Positions 1 through 13,300 of a stretch of 64,000 nt of DNA are shown piece after piece; the stretch's first letter is position 1; each line of letters begins with the position of its first letter. The stretch is from Gymnopilus junonius (lineage: Eukaryota > Basidiomycota > Agaricomycetes > Agaricales > Galerinaceae). Location: contig JADNYJ010000092.1 in the NCBI GenBank assembly GCA_015501075.1, positions 93,054 through 157,053 on the forward strand, in the 5' to 3' direction. The translations under genes and the position numbers were made by a program. The notes beneath the pieces were generated by a model, which was not told the DNA's origin, made no database searches, and saw nothing but the letters and a program-made list of their open reading frames with translations.

Positions 1-785
1 CATTATCATCGTTTCTTATATTCTATTAGCATTATCGGAAACGAGTCAGTTTTGTTATTTCCGCACTTTCTTGTTTGTAACGGTGCTGAATTCTGAAATT
101 GTAGCCATGGCAGTTCTAACTTGCATAACTGCTTATCGTCATCGTGAGTCCTTGGTCTAGAGTGGGCGCTAGCTGCAAGCCTCATGTGTTCCAGTCCGTC
201 ACTCGCAATCACGCTGGGTCACCCAGCTCTACAAAGATGGTGAGTTTACTTTATTATGAGCTAGACTGGGAATTAAGCACGATGCCAGGTCTCTTGTTTT
301 ACGTCTATCTGCTCTGTGAGCCCTTTAATCCATGCACCTCAATGGTTCTACTCATTACCAAGCAGCTATATCTATTGCAAATGTCCTTGTACCTATACTA
401 GCTCCTGTGAGTTTCTACCCCTGTGCCCGTGTGTTTTGATGATCTAAACCAGTATTATTTTAGCGTATATTCGCCAATTGGCTTGCAACGTAACTACTCC
501 CCTCCTAACGCTCTCTGCAAAGGCTAACTCATTTTTAGTCCTCAGAGGGTTATGCATTCCGTCCTGTGTAATCGGGTACTTTTGATGATTCTCAAACAAA
601 GGTCCTCTTCAGCATTGACGAATCGTCTGAGGCCGTTCCGTGAGACCGCCTCTTCGGATCCGGTGTTCACGTCGTTTGTGGATGAGGAAATTAGCGCCAA
701 TATAACTATTGCATCGCCTACCGTAGACACTGTATTCACGCAGCACTTGGATGTAGAATTGCAGATAATAGAACGGCCGAGATGA
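1..785 (+). CDS. DUF6533-type multi-span membrane protein, C-terminal part (copy A, partial)
   Basis: This is the 3' part of a gene that begins left of the window. It is recognised by comparison with two fuller copies in the same window (18083-19724 and 23059-24932). Shared pieces in order are a hydrophobic GLLFYVYLL-like segment near 285-315, an SIANVLVPILAP-like segment near 370-405, and an HSVLCNRVLL segment near 552-590 that follows the last membrane span. A hydrophilic tail follows, ending at the TGA at 783-785. Family knowledge: DUF6533 proteins are integral membrane proteins greatly expanded in mushroom-forming fungi, with no established function. Several short introns interrupt the coding sequence and I cannot fix all boundaries. 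The protein is probably in the plasma membrane or endomembranes, which is inference only. Confidence 0.6.
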
Positions 786-905
786 GATTTTTGTAAATAT
801 GTGTTTGTTATGGAGAATGATCATGCATCAGTCCCTTTTCGGGTGGAAATAGCTTGATTCTGCCCTGACAGCGCTGGCCGCCCTTTTTCGCCTCTTCATA
901 CCGCC

Positions 906-2873
906 ATGGCTGCGACTGTGCGCCGGCGAACGCTTTCACGGCTTTTCTTCTTCGGCGTCGTCGCCCTCTTCGTCAAGCTTGTGTTCTTCTCTTCTCAACG
1001 CTCGACGGCCCCAAGTCCAACTCGCATCAAATCCAAGGACATAACTTTATTGAACGAGCAACACGATCGGACAAGTCTCTCAATGTCCAACGACATCCTT
1101 TTCTTCAGTCTCGGATGGGCAGGGATGAAAAGGAGGACATATTCTCGAATCTCATTCGAAATGGTGTGAGGGATTATTGGGAACGATTTCAACTGCCCTA
1201 GTAAGTTGCAATTCTAGCTTCGTCGAATGTACATAATGCTCAAGGGGAGAAAACGACCAGCATTTTGAACAAGGAGACGTCTTCCGAAGATGCTCAGCAT
1301 GTCCATAATGCTATTGACAACCTTCTCTCACTGAATGGTTGGGTGGTGCACAGTGCCCAACTCTAACACGGCCTTTCGGGCAAAACATGCGGGAAAATGC
1401 ATACGACGACCTCATCCGTGAAGACCACCTCTACTATGTCGCCATCGTTATTCACTCAGCAGATCACTTCTGGTAGACCAGCTGGCTGTCATCGTGCAGA
1501 TGGCCAAGCGCTTGGGAACCAACAACCTTTTCGTATCAATGCTGGACTACGACTCAACAGACTCGACGGAAACGTTGACCGACTTATCAGAAGCCGTGCT
1601 CACTCTCCTGGGTGTTCCGTTCAGAATAAGGAAAGTACGTGCCATGACGGAGGACCCAGCGGCAGCTTACTATCCTCTGGAGGAGGCGTACATGCGCAAT
1701 TTGGTTTGGAACCTCTTCATGAGCTGAATGAAAGGCGCAGGATCAAATTTTCAAGGGTTGTCTGGCTAAAGGGGTTCACATGTCCAAATGATATTTTAGA
1801 AACTATTAAAATAAGCTTTGCCAACGAGGCTGCTATGGTGTGCGGCATGGATTGGGCGGAGCATAATGGTTTCTTCATATTCTCTGATAGGTGAGTCTTT
1901 GTTATATTCTCTTCATTACTATTTCTAACCTCTAATGCAGGTGGAGAACTCGCGACATTGAAGGCGATCAATTCCGACAATCTAAATCTAGTTCTAAACC
2001 AGACGCCGTTCCACCTCGCGACCGTCAAGGTGCTACTCGATATGGCCAGCATCTTCCCTTTCAAGTGTTCTGCTGCGAATCCGGGACACATGTCATCGAT
2101 CCAGCCCAGTCGTACTACCGGGGCATCGCGTATCGTGCCGGCACTGACTTCCAAAACCTCAGCAGGGCAGAAAGTGCACCTGTCCGAGACCCAGATGCGC
2201 CTTGCCTCGACAGTAGCCAGGCTTGGTTCTGTCGGGACCTGTGGGTACGCATTGCCCGCGATGCTATGAACGAAGTGGATAAGTCAAATAACGGAGGATC
2301 GAGGCGTAAGCGTGATGTGATTGAAGTTGCGGCCAGAGACGCTCTGATGGAGGGCAGGGACGCTGTGAAGGTGCAAGTAGGAGTAGCTGAGGAAGAAGTC
2401 GACGGTGATGCCGCAGACAGACGAAAACAAGGGAAGGATGCTGACCCTGACGCCAATGCAGGCTCGGACTACGATGCCATGCCTGATGAAGAGGGAGGGG
2501 AAGAAGTACCGCCTGCTGAAATTGTAACACTGTCAATACCCAATTCTGTTTTCCGACCGGCCAGGATTCTGGTCAACCCGCGATGCCCCACGACGTATGC
2601 GGGTGTCAGTCACACCCAGCTTGCGAGAGATCTGTTTGGAGAGGGAGACGATGATTCAATTACGGCTTCTGGAAAATATGTCCTGGATGACTGGGAAGGC
2701 GCACCCGACAGCTTTGTTTGCCAGGAACAAAGGTGCTTTGCTCATTTTTACCATTGTTATGGAGGGTTGTGCTCACGTATTTTTGCAGACAAACTGGGGG
2801 TCGTAAGGCGACAAAGACCCAGCGGAGGCTTGGGTTCTCGATACACGATGAAGTGGAAAAGTTGATCGAATAG
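906..2873 (+). CDS. CAP59/CMT1-type alpha-1,3-mannosyltransferase, reading frame broken
   Basis: The protein belongs to the cryptococcal mannosyltransferase (CAP59_mtransfer) family, type II Golgi glycosyltransferases that add alpha-1,3-mannose. The start at 906 gives a short basic N-terminus and one hydrophobic anchor (FFFGVVALFVKLVFF). Family-like stretches follow: VRDYWERFQLP near 1165-1200, VSMLDYDSTDSTETL near 1530-1575, NDILETIKISFANEA near 1785-1830, CGMDWAEHNG near 1840-1870, RILVNPRCPTTYAG near 2560-2600. Introns read as 1201-1260, 1891-1940 and 2733-2788, and the stop is TAG at 2871-2873. The frame slips by one base near 1345, 1469 and 1704 with no room for an intron, and the N-terminal anchor is also out of frame with the sequence from about 1022. 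It is either a decaying pseudogene or carries assembly indels. Family assignment is secure; whether it is functional is not. Confidence 0.8.
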
Positions 2874-3073
2874 ATAGATATACCCATATGCGGTTTTAGC
2901 GTAAAATTGTATAATTGACTACTTATTATTGTCTCTTGGAGGCGGACTCATAAAAAAATATGGCTTAGGGCCTAATTCGACGTTCATTGTATGTGTACAC
3001 TGGAGAAACAAAGATGGAGCACAGGTGTGAGTGTTTACAAGAAAAAGCATAATTCTTCCAAGACATTGTTATG

Positions 3074-5524
3074 CTACTTCACGCGGCGCACTCGAAGTGG
3101 CATGTTGTCCAAAGGTTCTGGTGGGAAAAGGTATGGAGGGTCAGTATCCTTACATAGCAGCATTTGAATTGGAACATACTCATAGTAACGGCTGCTGTTG
3201 GCTGAGGAACTTGACCAGCGTATGCAGGTTCAAACTCAAAGTTTGCAATTAAAGCCCTGTCGAGTTGAATTATTAAAAATCGAAAGAAGTGATAAATGGT
3301 ATCGAGGAAACTCACGACAAGACGGCTTTCATCTCGACAATTGCCATCGTCTTCCCAATGCACCCGTGAGGTCCGGCGAGGAATGAGAGGGACGAAAATA
3401 CGGAGTTGTATTCGGGTGGAAGATTCAGCCATCGAGCAGGGTTAAACCTGGATTCATTCAGATGACATGGTCTTGGGAAAATGAACTACTTGGAATGTCT
3501 GCTTACTCCTCTGCATCTTCGCCCCAGAGCTCTTTCCATGTATTGATGACTCGAATCTAATGAGCTCATTAATATAGAGAGCATGTGAGGTAGCTGATGA
3601 TGTCACTCACGGGAATATAAACAGAGTCCCTTTAGGCACCAAAACTCCATCGATGTAGTCCGTCTTGCCTGCCTCACGGAATGTCATTGGGACAGGTGGC
3701 ATCAGACGCAGACTCTCCTGACTAATTTAACGCAGATTCAAGGATCAGTGGGTGTACCTCCTTTCTGGGCCGTAGAGTACGCACATCACGCAGTCCAACC
3801 ACTGGAGGTCTTTCAGAGCACGATAGTCTGGCCGTGGAGTCTCCGCATACACGGCGTAACTTCTTCTCGCAGCTTTTGCTGAGATTTGAGATCTTTTGCT
3901 AGTAGCCAGAGTGTCTGTTATATTCGACATTGAGTGGTATTCTGGATATATAGAAATGAATTAATCTGCCTACCCATGCCAAGCCAGAGGCTGTCGTTTC
4001 ATGACCAGCTCCCAAGAACGTTAACTGACAAAGGTCAGCTTACTGGATGGTAAAGTGAGGTGACAGAATGAACGTACCACTTGGTCCATCATCGCCTCGT
4101 CGCTCATGGCATATCCACCTGCCTTGCTGTCCAAATCAGCTTTTCTGGCCCGAACGAGGATGCTCATGATATCGCGTTTGGTTTCTGAATCAGAAATGGG
4201 GACAATAGAGTCTCGCATTTTCTCCCGCAGCATTGCGGCGGAGACATTTCGGATTCGATGCATTGATTCCAGAAGGGAAGAAAGATGGCCTTGGGTGTGA
4301 CTGTAAGGACAAAGCCATTGGTAGTATGCATTTGAAGGAAGAACCCACGAGTGTGTTCAAACTTTTCGAACCAGTGGCGGTGATTATAAGCCCATTCCGA
4401 TTCTACTAACTTTGAAGCACCTGGAACGGAGATGACGGCAATAAAACGAGCCATATTTGGTCCTAGAATGAAATTTGTTCGATACAGCGCCATTTTGTGT
4501 GCTAGTGTAAAGCAGCACACCTGTTTGCAAGCTAGTTAATCTCTCGTACGCCTCGGCGAGTTCATTGCGAGGATTATGCAGGGAATCTGACTGGTATCCG
4601 AAGGCGGTTTCACAGATGATGTCGAGCGTTACTTTGCCCACTAGAAGGATCGAAGTCAGATCAATGTGGGCGACGTGTAGAGAACAAGTGAAAAAAAATT
4701 TACACCACTCGTACATGAGAAGTACTTTTCCATTGTTTGGTTCTTTCTCCGCATCGATCTCAGTGCGAAGAATGTTAGATAGTCTGGAAATTATTTATCG
4801 TCAGTTTATATAAAAACCAAAAAAGGAAGGAAGGTTTACGCCTCGATTGGACCGTAATACATATCGCTCTCTATCGGAAAGAATCAGCTCCAATGGGCCG
4901 TCAAGGCAAAAGCACCACCACTTACGAGCCATGAGATTGGGAAGTGAAAACGCAGGGTTCATCGCCTTGCGCATCTGCTTGTGCTCGTTTCCAGTCACTG
5001 TCAGCAATCCATTTCCTGTGACTGAGCTCAGAATCTTGCGCATGAAAGCAGGCTACCAGACAATATAAGTGAGGGCCAAGGTCGAGCGTTTATGCTCAGA
5101 ACATACCCTTGGATACTCGACCCAGTCGTTAATCAACACTTTTTGCAGCGCTTCCGGCTTCAAAAACATGAGACGTTCTATTCCAATGGGACCAACAACG
5201 CGGACTATGGGTCCAAACTGCTTGACCCATTCTCTTTGAGGGATTCCTGCTTCTCCGTTGATGATATTCAAAAATTGCCCATAGACAGGGTGGCCGAGTG
5301 GTGGTCCTGGCAGGTGTCGCAGTGGCGAACGGAAACGAGGATAAAGATAAACATTATAAAAGACCCTGAGGAAAAGGACTGATATGACTTGAACATTTTG
5401 TATGAGCGAGGTGTGCACAAGATAGGGAGATGAACCTACCTATTCCTGAGATGGATCCAAAGAGATGGATTGGGCTTTGTGTCGCTGCTTGAGAAGCAAG
5501 ACGCAATATCAACACAGGAGACAT
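3074..5524 (-). CDS. Cytochrome P450 monooxygenase
   Basis: This is a heme-thiolate monooxygenase, probably anchored in the ER. Reading the minus strand, a hydrophobic N-terminus starts at the ATG at 5524 (an apparent longer ORF to 5575 begins with GTG). The proline-rich hinge HLPGPPLGHP follows near 5300, then HKQMRKAMNPAF (C-helix region) near 4960, the I-helix oxygen-activation motif LGAGHETTA near 4010, the K-helix to meander region near 3870-3500, and the heme-binding loop FLAGPHGCIGK near 3380 with its conserved cysteine. The last short exon ends at TAG 3074-3076. The gene is cut by about ten small introns, and splicing in phase leaves no break. Substrate and CYP family cannot be told from the sequence. 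No other biosynthetic genes adjoin it, so a role in secondary metabolism is not supported by context. Confidence 0.9.
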
Positions 5525-6166
5525 GGCGACTCGGACAGCTGAAACTCGAAAGATCCTTGGTGGTTCGCTGTCCACTCTTTATTCAATCCTCAGATTGCCA
5601 AAGGAAGCAAAAATCCGGGGTGGTTGATGGACCGAACACTATGGGCTGTCATTATAATGCGGGGAAGTCTGGGGAAGTAAGATGCAAGATATCCACGTGA
5701 AATTCGTGGTTGGGTGATCAGAAGATCAAACGAAGATCATGGAGTCATCCAATTGCTCCCGTGTAAAACATCAGGTTGGAGGCATGTAAGTAGTCATGGG
5801 GTAAGCTGCAGAAAACAACCTGCATCACAAATGATCACAAAGGTATAAAGGAAAAAAAATGATGCGAAAGCATCTTGACTTCCGTAGGAAGAGAGTTTCC
5901 AAAGATTGATTTGCAGCATTAGATGCGAGAGCAGCACGGAATCCCCTAGTAAAAGGCGAGGGGATTGTTTGTTTGATGCTCTCGCTGCTGCTGATAGTTA
6001 TTAGCAGATTTATAAGGCCATCGCACGAGTCATGCATTTTGTTCAGTTCGCTGGGTATCCACGTGATGTTATGACCGTTTAGTAATACCTAATCTTATCT
6101 CTCGACATCCTTGCAACATCCTATTCTGTTTGCACTCTTGCCTCCTGAGGTTTTCGATAGATTATC
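5525..6166. other. Divergent intergenic region between P450 and cytidine deaminase
   Basis: About 640 bp separate two genes transcribed away from each other, so the segment should hold both promoters. I see no conserved coding sequence, repeat or RNA gene in it. Confidence 0.5.
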
Positions 6167-6916
<750 letters not shown>

Positions 6917-7254
6917 GATTCTATTGCTCTTGTTAGATCATACGACGGCGTCGAACTAGCTCGATGTGGGAGCGCCTGACTGATAAATTATGATAGGGCG
7001 CGATATCTATTTTGCCACCCAAAGGATGATACGAATTAGCGGAGAACAGCACAGAACTGAGACTTTACCTGGGTTATCATATCAACGAACAAGTCCAATT
7101 TACTACGTAAACGACCCAAGTACAGGTTCTTGACGGATATATTAACATACGTAAATGAAGTCGTACAATAAAAGAAATCAAGGAAAATGCATCCACGAAA
7201 AAAAGATGATGAAAAATCTAACCAATGATAGAAGGAGGTATTATATACTGAAAA
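6917..7254. other. Convergent intergenic region
   Basis: Some 340 bp lie between the 3' ends of the cytidine deaminase and VPS41 genes. The stretch is AT-rich and probably holds the two 3' untranslated regions. No coding or repeat signal was seen. Confidence 0.5.
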
Positions 7255-10200
7255 TCATGGTCCCTCACTACTCTTATAACAAACAGGACACCCTTGAGTC
7301 AACCGCGCCCTAGCCATAGATTCGCTGCAATACTGCAGTGTTCAGTCCCCATACCAGAGCTAGAAGAAGATTGATTGACGTACAACGCAATATTCCCGCT
7401 GATACCATGCCCCAATCCAGTCGATAGCAATGGCTCCGGAGACATAAGTGGTAGGTTTTCAGCACCGCTTACACAGCTAGCGTGCACCACATGCCGACAA
7501 AGAAATAGAAACACCACCGGATTAGGTGCATCTTGTAGCGTGCGCCCACAGACTTTGCAAAGAGAGATAGCTAGCATATGAAAGGCATCCGAATTAATCA
7601 TGAGCGGCTGAAAGAACAAAAATCATCAGATGACCTACGAGATAGAAAGAACCCGCTCGTCTGATTCTTCTGCAATTTCCGCGACAAATCTGAGCTGTCA
7701 CCGTTCAAGATCATCTGGCATCCCTCCAAGAGCGATATCTGGAGATGGAAGTCTTGCAAAATCTTGATGAGGGCCTCCTTCAGTCCTGGGATCTCGAGCC
7801 CATTTTTAATCCGTCGGATGAGACGGATCGGACTGATCTCAACGCCAACGTTCTCCAGTAGACCCCGGATGAAAGCGGGTCTTGTCTCGGAGTATTTTAA
7901 CAAGTCCTCCCATAGATCATCGTCGCTCTGCTCCTTGGCGAACTCAATAGCGCGATTGACATCACCGAGTCGCTCAATGATAAGCATTAGCGCCTTCTTA
8001 TTGTTGCCCATTCGTCCCAGAAGGAAGACCATCTCTGGAACGAGGTCGCGCTTTTGGCATTCGTTGTACGCCTGGTATTGCTAGTCAGAAACCCGTTTAA
8101 CCGTGGTGTAATGTTTATAACCTCACCAGCTCCAGATTGTATGAACTGCTAGCGCGCAAAAAGTCGATTAGCCGAGGCGTTGCAAATTCGGCGTACATCT
8201 TGACCTGAAGGTTAAAAAGGTAATTAGTAAGCATGTCAATTTATTTAACATGATGCGCGTACCTGGAGATCTGCAAAACCAGTCACCAACTGCGAGTCTT
8301 TATGTACCAAAGCATCAAGGTAAAGGAAGAGATAGTAGGGCCGCTGTTGTAGCTGCTGAACAACACGCGTGATCTTGAAGACAGGTTCAACATTGAGTAA
8401 ATAGAAGCAAAAGAAAGTAAAAAAAATCTTACCGGAATAGAGTGAATGTTATCCACTAACAACTTGATTGCATCACTTTCCACCGCCTGTCCTCCTGCTC
8501 CTCCGTTGACTTCGAGTTCCTTCTTCCTCTTCTCCATAAGCTCATGGTCAAACTCGACAAGTAAGAGAATTTGATCCTGCACGTCCGTGAAGAGGTTGTT
8601 GTCCCGTATGAGGTCAAAAACGTTTGGGCGCCGTAGACGGAGATAGAATGGCAGTGCTTTGCCTGGCTGTCGGTTGGCCGTGTAGCTGTGGAAGATTAAA
8701 AGTGAAGTCCAAGGTGAAAAGATTTCCTTTAATAAAAGCAAAGATTGAGAACACATACAGCTCAGCAAGGCACTCCATTAAGATGGTCGCGTCCTCCTTA
8801 TTCCCACTCGGACTTGACGATATCGTAGATGAAGTCGACATGGCTTTGTCAAGCTCAGCACGGACAGCTACGATGACAGCTGCTATATCGTATATCCCGC
8901 GTGGCCAAGACTTGATGGTCTGCAGTAAAGTCTGAATTGATTATATTGTAAGGATTTCCTGACTATGGAGGATGATTTATATGAAGACTAACCTTTCTGT
9001 CGTGCATCAGGAAATGGCCCAGCATCATTTCATAGATGACATGGTCAAGCCGTGGTTTTTCCCTTGGAACGTAAGGAATGATAGCCTAGGAGTAACGAGC
9101 AGAGGAAGAGTAAGTTCCTGTGCCGTGGAAATCAAAGAGGAAAAAAACTGACTTGTAATTGCCGTCTCTGCGCAAATGCAAATATCCAATTCTCCCACCT
9201 CTTCGCGTCATAAGCGCAGACTTTTGGACATAGCTGAGCGGCTTTGACAAAGTCGCCTAATCAAAGCACAAGTAATAAAAAATGGCGAAGTTGAACAAAA
9301 TATCGAACCATAAAAAGGGAACAACAAACCTTCACCAACCAGATGCTCAATAAACATCTGCCCAATTTCTTGCGAAGTGAGATGTGTCCTCTGGTCGCCT
9401 GTCTTGCTCTCCTCGCCCTCGTTAGGACTAACACGCTTGATGCCCATGGCAGCCTCCTCCGCCTCGATCTTCTCCACTTCAGTCAATGCCTCCTCGTATC
9501 TTTCCTTCTCCACAAGCCACTGAACATGGTCCTTTTTATCCCTCGGCTTGACCCTCACCAAATCTCTAGGACTCAGCACCACATATGATCTGTTCTCTAG
9601 CTCGCCCAATCCTGCCACATCGTCACTGCCACTGACCTCAACCACCGAATAATCATTGCAACCCCACTTCTCATATCCCGCCACACTCAGCGCGTCAGAG
9701 GCAAGCTCTTCGCCTGCACGTGAGATAATTCGCATCTCGGGGCGCTCAGCGACTTTACGTGCCTGCCGTTTCCGGTCATCTATCATCTCTTCTGTGTCGT
9801 CGAAGGCTTCTGGAGGTGTGTATGCGAGGATGAGAAAAGAGGTGAGGGTTTGCTGCTGTTGATGTGTTTTTGGTTGAGACTGCGATTGACCGGCCTTGGA
9901 TTTTTCGGAGGAAGGCGTGTCGGGCCTTGAGGAAGGAGCAAGGGATAGACCGTCTATGGATAGCATAGACGAAGGTGGTACGGGAGTAGGATGCGGCACT
10001 ATACCCGCAACCATACAGTCCAGCTGGAACACAGCAGTGACCTCGACTATTAGCGGAGGCGCGTTCGGTATTGTCGGCGTGCCATTGCCTCGAGGCCGGG
10101 CACGTATCCTGGCGACCTTGATGTAGTTCGCCCAGGCGATGAGCAGGGTCGAGTCGTCTTGCCAGTGAAGCGTGCATTTGAAGAGATCTGCACGAGGACT

Positions 10201-11231
10201 TTCGGGCGGTCGGTCGATGAATGTAATTATAGTTTGCGAGTTATGGTCGTATATCTTCACGCCCTGCAGAGCCGTAAATGATTAGTCCGTATATGCGCGA
10301 TATAGGTGGCAAAGCGGGCCTTACTAGATCATTAGCCCATGCAATTAGCCTTCCCCTCCACCGAACCATCCAAATCGGACCTTCCCCTTGATGTAACGTG
10401 GTCTCCTTATGCCCAAGCCACCCCTTCTCCCGCAATACCAGGGTCCCGGAAAGGCCACCACAAACAAAGGCCCTAGTGCCCTTCTTTGCAAAATTGGGCT
10501 CCATAGCTACTGTTCGCATTGGACGCTTAATGTCAAAGGAATAATGTTCAGGGGTTGAGAGGGAATGAACGACGACCTGTCCTAAGCATAAGGAGCATTT
10601 AGTGTCTAGTTGGGTTTAAGAATCATGAAGACTGACCATCTATGGACGCTGTTGCCACAAAATCGGCTGTTGCATCTAATGAAATGTCCACAACCGACGC
10701 CAGGTGTGGTTTGTATGATTTTATGCGCTTCCCTGAGAGGTCTAGAATGTGTATTATCCCAGCGTGCGTTCCGAGTGCCTATAAAGTTAGACAATAGAGC
10801 AAAGTTTAGGAAACGACGAGAAAAGCATTAGAGAATGTACTGACCATGATCTTGTTGGAAACGCATAGAGCAGAAGCAGAATCCTTCTTGAACAAGTCGG
10901 GAATTGCGCCCGTTATCCTCTCATATTTGAGTGAAGGTTCCTCTTCTTCCTCGTCGTCGTCTTCCTCCTCCTCATCTTCATCACCACCTCCACTTTCGTC
11001 TCCTCCGCCTTCACCATGATCTTCACGCCCATTTTCAATTCGCGTCGGACTAATTGCGATAGGCGCAGCATCTACCTTGTCCTCATTAGCAAGACCCATC
11101 GTGCCGTTCATTACACCTCCGCCATCGGCATGAGAATCAGAGTTACCGCTACTGCTTTTGGCTGGTGACGACGACGTGCTTGGGCTCAATGAAGACGTCG
11201 CGGGCGAGTTCGACGCTGAGTTGGGGCTCAT
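7255..11231 (-). CDS. VPS41: Vacuolar protein sorting protein 41 (HOPS complex subunit)
   Basis: This HOPS subunit tethers vesicles to the vacuole and binds the Rab GTPase Ypt7 and the AP-3 pathway. On the minus strand the start is taken at 11231. A low-complexity Ser-rich and then Glu/Asp-rich leader runs to about 10925, and LKYERITGAIPDLF opens the conserved part. An N-terminal beta-propeller region follows (for example IWMVRWRGRLIAWAND near 10350 and a long exon at 9280-10260), then an alpha-solenoid (clathrin-repeat type) region from about 9250 to 7630, and a C-terminal RING-H2-like zinc domain (VCGRTLQ, LFLCRHVVHASC) near 7410-7550. The last cysteine pair (GCPVCYK, near 7280-7300) is out of frame by one base, with the break near 7318-7325. 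This is a late truncation or an assembly indel. The stop in the conserved frame is 7255-7257, and in the unshifted frame 7299. Confidence 0.92.
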
Positions 11232-13300
11232 CTGGCTGGCACGACTAGCAGTAGCATCCGAGGAATTATCCCGCCTTGTCTTGTTGTGCAGCCTGTAGAT
11301 ATTTGGGAAGAGAACAGGAGTCGCGTGGGGCAACGCACAACCTGTTTACGTCATCGCTCAATTTGTTTGGATATTGATTAGATCGCTTTGAGGCTCTCAC
11401 ATGCCGCCATTTAACATTCGACCTTTCGTTTCGTTCCAAGCTCATTCCAGGCTCACCTGAGAACATCAATACATTGCCAACTCTGCGTGTACTTCTCAGA
11501 CCCAAATACTTCAAAGTCGTTCTCGAAGCCCTTAGCCAACAACGCGTCGTGATCGGCACTGGCGTCGAATAACCAAAAGACCGGGTCTGCCCATGTACGA
11601 TTAGCAGCCTGCAGCGCGAGTTTTGAGCTGCAATGGCACGGATACCCGTAGCCGTGGGCTGGAGATCTGGAGCATAAGGTCAGTTCCGCCACCTCACCTT
11701 TCTCCTAGTCCAACCTTCTGTATCTCGCACTCCCTTCCTCCTTTCCTGTTTCTTTTGCTTCCACTCGCTTATATAGAGCATGCTCTCCTGTTCCTTACCA
11801 GTTACTACTATTCGGATTACGCACTCAATAAGAAGGAATTTTTAAAAATGTTCAATCACGAGCAAAAGCGCAGTGCTCGTTTGGTGCTCGCATCAAGATG
11901 AGGAAACCATTGCTTGCGGTGAATGTCGACCCCTGTGACGCGTTGCCCAAGAGTCAGCTGGTTTGATACGGTAACGTTCTTCCATTACCATATCAGAGCT
12001 ACCCGCGCCTACTGTCAATATAGATTAGCGCCGGAAACATCAGAGCTTCCATCAGAAATAGTATTTTTGTACATTTAAAATGATCATCCAAAATGGAAGG
12101 CTATGTAGATAACAACTCTACCTGATATATCAAGGAGATAAACTTGATTTTTTTTCGAGTGGGTGAACAATATTTCTAGACCGTGTCCTCAATCAGGATT
12201 CAAACCCCAACCGCCATGTGCATCTTGGTTTCAACGGCCTCAACTCCCAGAGGACCTCTGATAACATAAGCTTGTATCTAGAGTACAGACCTCGTATGAG
12301 ACGAGTAGACCCGTTGTCATCATAATTAAAAGAATACCAAGGCTGTACCCATTCCAAAGAGAAAATGTGTGTTTAAATTAAGTCTAGTGCTCTGGGCACG
12401 CGGATGCCTTCAGAGCATTTCAAAGTTCAGGATCACAATCTATGACCAAGTACTAGCCTCATACCCTGGAATGTTCCTTTTCTTCAGCTTTATAAGTACA
12501 GTCAATTTTGCTGGGATGGCCATTGGAAGTGAGGATTTCAACTGCTTGTCTCTACATCTGAACTTCGCGAACGGTAATAGTACCGTCCAGAATATAACAA
12601 AGAACCATGTGTCGATTCCGGCGGTATGCACTTCATTTTGGACAGTAGCCCCACTATTTTCTGACAATATTGCGAAACAGAGTTGCTCACGTTTACACAG
12701 TCTGTGGTCATATAATACAACAGGTATCTGTCTCTCGTGCATTTGTCGTGCATATCCCAGTGCCTGTACTTGTCTAATGACTCCAAATAGCCCGATGAGC
12801 AGGTTTGTACTTCACTGGTAAAAATCATGAACCCGTTTCTCATGCCGGGCCCAAATTCCTTACCCATTTAGATTTTTTGCAGTTCACAAAACTGTAAATT
12901 TAGCCCATACCATCCTTCTGACTGTCGTCCCCCTAAATGCAGGACCACTTGCCTTCAGTAGTCAGCTGCCCAGCTTTTTTATTCCGTATGTATAGAACTA
13001 ACCATTTGGTCCCCTTTCTGTATCAGTCGTGTTTCTCCCGAGCAGTTTTGTAGGTAAACTTTTCTATGTTGTCCTCGAAATCCCTGACGCGTGGTAGCCC
13101 CCCACTTGAATAGGAAGTGCCCTCAATGCAGCGGCGAAGATGCATCTTGAAAGCATTAGTATTTCCCAATGAATCAAAGCTTCGAAATGGTCCTTTTCTA
13201 TCGCAGATCCTTGGCACTTGCGAGTTTGTACTTTTGTTTCTGATGTATATATAGCTCTTGTCGTTATTTAAATTGCCTGCATACAAATAAACTTCTCCTG
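11232..13300. other. 2-kb region without a recognisable gene
   Basis: The part next to 11232 is probably the VPS41 promoter and 5' leader. Open frames of 100-150 codons exist on both strands at 12369-12867, but they overlap each other and match nothing I recognise. A tRNA-like stretch near 12183-12254 on the minus strand has pairable acceptor ends and an anticodon-like hairpin but a poor D arm, and is not called as a gene. Confidence 0.4.

Noticed and set aside
5525..5575. Longer N-terminus for the P450
   Set aside because: The upstream codon is GTG, not ATG. The first ATG in frame is at 5524.
12183..12254. tRNA-Cys-like sequence on the minus strand
   Set aside because: The anticodon stem has a mismatch, the D arm does not form and the T stem is broken. 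It is not a credible tRNA gene.
12369..12867. Open frames of 100-150 codons on both strands
   Set aside because: They overlap each other, have no recognisable domain and lack supporting splice structure.
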